A stretch of 64,000 bases of DNA from Paragonimus westermani. Taxonomy: Eukaryota > Platyhelminthes > Trematoda > Plagiorchiida > Troglotrematidae. The stretch covers positions 2,761 to 66,760 of the forward strand of contig QNGE01002410.1 of NCBI GenBank assembly GCA_008508345.1, in the 5' to 3' direction. The notes beneath the pieces are model-generated. The model saw only the letters and a list, made by a program, of their open reading frames with translations, searched no databases and was not told where the DNA came from. Positions 62,101 to 64,000 of the stretch are shown in pieces (position 1 is the stretch's first letter; each line of letters begins with the position of its first letter). A program made the translations under genes and the position numbers.

Positions 62101-62991
62101 TTGCTGTTCATCGGCATAAACCCTGAATCAAGGTAATATCAGCAATGTAACCAATGCGCGAGCTCTTACAAATGTGACAGACCAATCTGAGCAGCTACAG
62201 TGTCCGACAAACATCTGAAATGAAATTAGGTGCTCTACTGCTCACCTGTATGCACAAGAAAAAATTAACAGGATGTAAACAGTGCAGGTGGGGACATTTT
62301 GAGACATGGCTCTTCCGAACACTATCAAACAGAAAAACCCAGCAAAACGCATAGAATGAGATTAGGAAATGTCAAGTGGGTAGACTTTATGAAGCACCAC
62401 ATTCTAATGGTGCTATATTAGACAGACTTGAGTGCAGTATACAGCAACCCGTTAGGTCAGTCTGCCGGCCGCGTTATTAGTCATCCAGAACAGAGGCACT
62501 GGCCACCCTTTGGCTGGCTTTTGCATTCAAAGTCAACCAGCAACTGTGAATTCACGATGGTTGACATATGTGACATAACTGGTGTTTGAATTACTCTGTC
62601 AGTCTAAATCGCCACTTATTCGCAGACGTGGAACAATGATCCGGCGCATGCCACCTAACGGCCAACAGTTTCTCTCAGTGTTAGTCAAGTTAATCGTGCA
62701 GTATGCCGTGTCAGTGATCAGAGAAGATTGAAAACAATGATACAATGTGTCGCAGATGTTAACTAGCAAAAGAATACACTAGTGCGTGACCGATTCTGTC
62801 CTCGAACGTACATACCGAACAGAGAGCCCGGACAATATAAAAACTGACAAACTATGAGCTAAGGTATTTTACCCACTGGACCACCCGTCTTATAAACAAC
62901 TCGTGTGAAGTCTGTGCCTAAATCGTTCAATCAGTAAGACCATGATAATCGATGTAATACAGAATGAGAACCACCAAGGGAACAAAGCGCA
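59112..62991. other. Gene-free stretch downstream of presenilin
   Basis: No recognisable gene. A minus-strand open stretch of about 90 codons ending at 59,880 has coding-like composition, with a possible splice acceptor (GGTCAG) upstream, but no known domain. A short hairpin lies at 61,827-61,852. Confidence 0.5.
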
Positions 62992-62997
62992 TTTATT
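62992..62997 (-). promoter_or_regulatory. Likely poly(A) signal of presenilin
   Basis: AATAAA on the minus strand, about 86 bases after the presenilin stop codon. Canonical hexamer at a plausible distance for a short 3' untranslated region. The cleavage site itself is not defined. Confidence 0.55.
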
Positions 62998-63082
62998 GAT
63001 TTTTGATTTGGTAAAACGTACGTTATTGAGCATATAGAAAAATGTTGGTATAAAGTAAGTTGTTAAACGAGCAGTCGATTGA

Positions 63083-63376
63083 TCAGAAGATGAGTCGATC
63101 TGCGGCCAGTGCTTCCAAGAAAGGTGAAATGACAACGGACGTGACAAAATAGAACAAAATCCCACACGCGATCGAGATCGGTAGAGCAGGCAGAGCACGC
63201 CGCGTAATCACCAGTACAATGATGGTGACACACATACCGACCAGAATGGCTACGTAACAGGTAGCGACGGTAATGGGGTCACCGTCCAGTGTTGCGCGTC
63301 CAATCAGTAAGCTGTAGAACACAAAGTCACCCAGACCCAATTTGACTCCACGCTTTTCACGGTCACGCAAATCTGC
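63083..63376 (-). CDS. psn: Presenilin, last coding exon (C-terminal catalytic fragment)
   Basis: Presenilin is the aspartyl protease of gamma-secretase, a multi-pass membrane protein that cuts Notch, APP and other type I membrane proteins. This exon encodes about 97 residues ending in a natural stop. It holds KLGLGDFVFYS with the second catalytic Asp in Gly-x-Gly-Asp (codon at 63,326-63,328), then two hydrophobic helices (VATCYVAILVGMCVTIIVLV and IACGILFYFV) separated by the RRALPALPIS segment with the invariant Pro-Ala-Leu-Pro (63,179-63,190). The exon start is set by an acceptor TTTTCTGTGCATTGTAG ending at 63,377. A second AG four bases further in is a less likely alternative. Earlier exons, including the first catalytic Asp (YD), are not seen and should lie to the right of the window. 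The C-terminus reads LAADRLIF, unlike the common ending of animal presenilins. Confidence 0.95.
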   Translation of the reverse strand, partial: ADLRDREKRGVKLGLGDFVFYSLLIGRATLDGDPITVATCYVAILVGMCVTIIVLVITRRALPALPISIACGILFYFVTSVVISPFLEALAADRLIF

Positions 63377-64000
63377 CTACAATGCACAGAAAATATTAAT
63401 GTTTGCGTAGGCTAACAGGTTGTAACAGAGGAGAAACGTGTCGTTGCCCGCGCATTTTTGTTTCGTGTTGACAGCATCAGAAACTGCGTCTGATGATTTA
63501 TCAGTATGTGTGAATAAAAGAAAACAAGCACAAAAACAACTTCTGACAGACAAGTTACCAAGAAACATGGAAACTCAGTGATGGAGCAATTTGATGACTT
63601 ATGGGAACAGCTTGAGGGGGTAGTTATAAAAAACCCATAATGTGGATCAAGTTTCGAACCTACATAAGACCTAGTAGGACTATGAACTGCTGAAGTGATT
63701 CGGCCGCGACCATAGTACTAAACAGTATCCTCCAATACGAACAGACTTTAACCGTGAGGTTCTGTTCACGAAGTACTTATTCAGCTTCTCTGGGTCACAC
63801 TGTGTACATAACTTTCGGGAAGAATATTTGTCTGAAAGCACGAATCACATCGTGTGACTCAGAAACTGTCCAAACCAATCAACGGGCCTCTAGTGTGCGG
63901 CAAGGGAATATGGGTGCGGCTGCGTGGAAAGAAAAAGAGATGAGCTTCCTTATAAAAAGGCCGCGCACGTTTGGGAATGAAACCGACATTATCGTTGCAC
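63377..64000 (-). other. Presenilin intron (partial)
   Basis: The sequence upstream of the last exon's acceptor shows no further conserved presenilin segment. A minus-strand open frame at the extreme right edge (about 63,855-64,000) could be chance or part of the poorly conserved cytoplasmic loop, but no donor site supports an exon. The intron therefore probably extends beyond the window. Confidence 0.6.

Noticed and set aside
62890..63198. Minus-strand open frame overlapping presenilin
   Set aside because: It is a shadow in another frame of the presenilin exon and its 3' untranslated region.
63377..63568. Minus-strand open frame just upstream of the presenilin exon
   Set aside because: It spans the splice acceptor and its pyrimidine tract and has no similarity to the presenilin loop, so it is intronic.

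Overview
The window looks like nuclear DNA of a parasitic flatworm, most likely a digenean trematode. It is AT-leaning, gene-poor and packed with old, decayed retroelements. The only confident host gene is the last exon of a presenilin, which has a eukaryotic splice acceptor and lies at the right edge on the minus strand. The repeat content fits Digenea: tRNA-derived SINE-like repeats carrying a hammerhead ribozyme, in the manner of the schistosome Sm-alpha repeats, Penelope-like elements with a GIY-YIG domain, and an R2-type retrotransposon. The species cannot be fixed from the sequence alone. I see no prokaryotic-style operons, CRISPR arrays, rRNA genes or intact tRNA genes.

Layout. 1-31,960: essentially non-coding, holding dispersed copies of SINE family A (1.5, 13.1-13.8, 16.9, 17.6, 19.7 and 22.9 kb), a short dispersed direct repeat (8-60 and 1,876-1,928), a probable GIY-YIG fragment (27.9 kb) and tRNA-like SINE families B and C (28.9-29.3 kb). 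31,961-36,580: a decayed R2-type non-LTR retrotransposon (two zinc fingers, Myb-like region, reverse transcriptase, zinc knuckle, restriction-like endonuclease). A TAG-rich microsatellite abuts both of its ends, and the 5' part of a second, divergent copy follows. 36,581-45,735: no recognisable gene, with one SINE-A (38.4 kb) and one SINE-B (41.2 kb). 45,736-47,950: a minus-strand Penelope-like element flanked by inverted terminal repeats and interrupted by a 680-base assembly gap. 48.5 kb: a fragment of another LINE reverse transcriptase. 49-55 kb: three more SINE-A copies. 58,404-59,111: a short, internally deleted Penelope-like derivative bounded by about 80-bp inverted repeats and containing a roughly 40-bp degenerate tandem array built around ATTGG. 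62,992-64,000: the 3' end of presenilin.

The most interesting signal is that SINE family A joins a tRNA-like head (A and B boxes) to a type I hammerhead ribozyme. One copy (13,649-13,693, minus) keeps every core base and all three helices. A second (54,639-54,683, plus) keeps all core bases with one stem II mismatch. The other copies with a recognisable ribozyme region show progressive loss of core bases. Two copies sit head-to-tail with their predicted cleavage sites 431 bp apart, the arrangement expected of a self-cleaving repeat RNA.

Apart from presenilin, nothing here appears to act as a pathway. The window is best read as a transposon graveyard downstream of, or between, large-intron genes. 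Several open reading frames of 60-130 codons have protein-like composition but no family I recognise. They are recorded as findings or rejections, not as genes.
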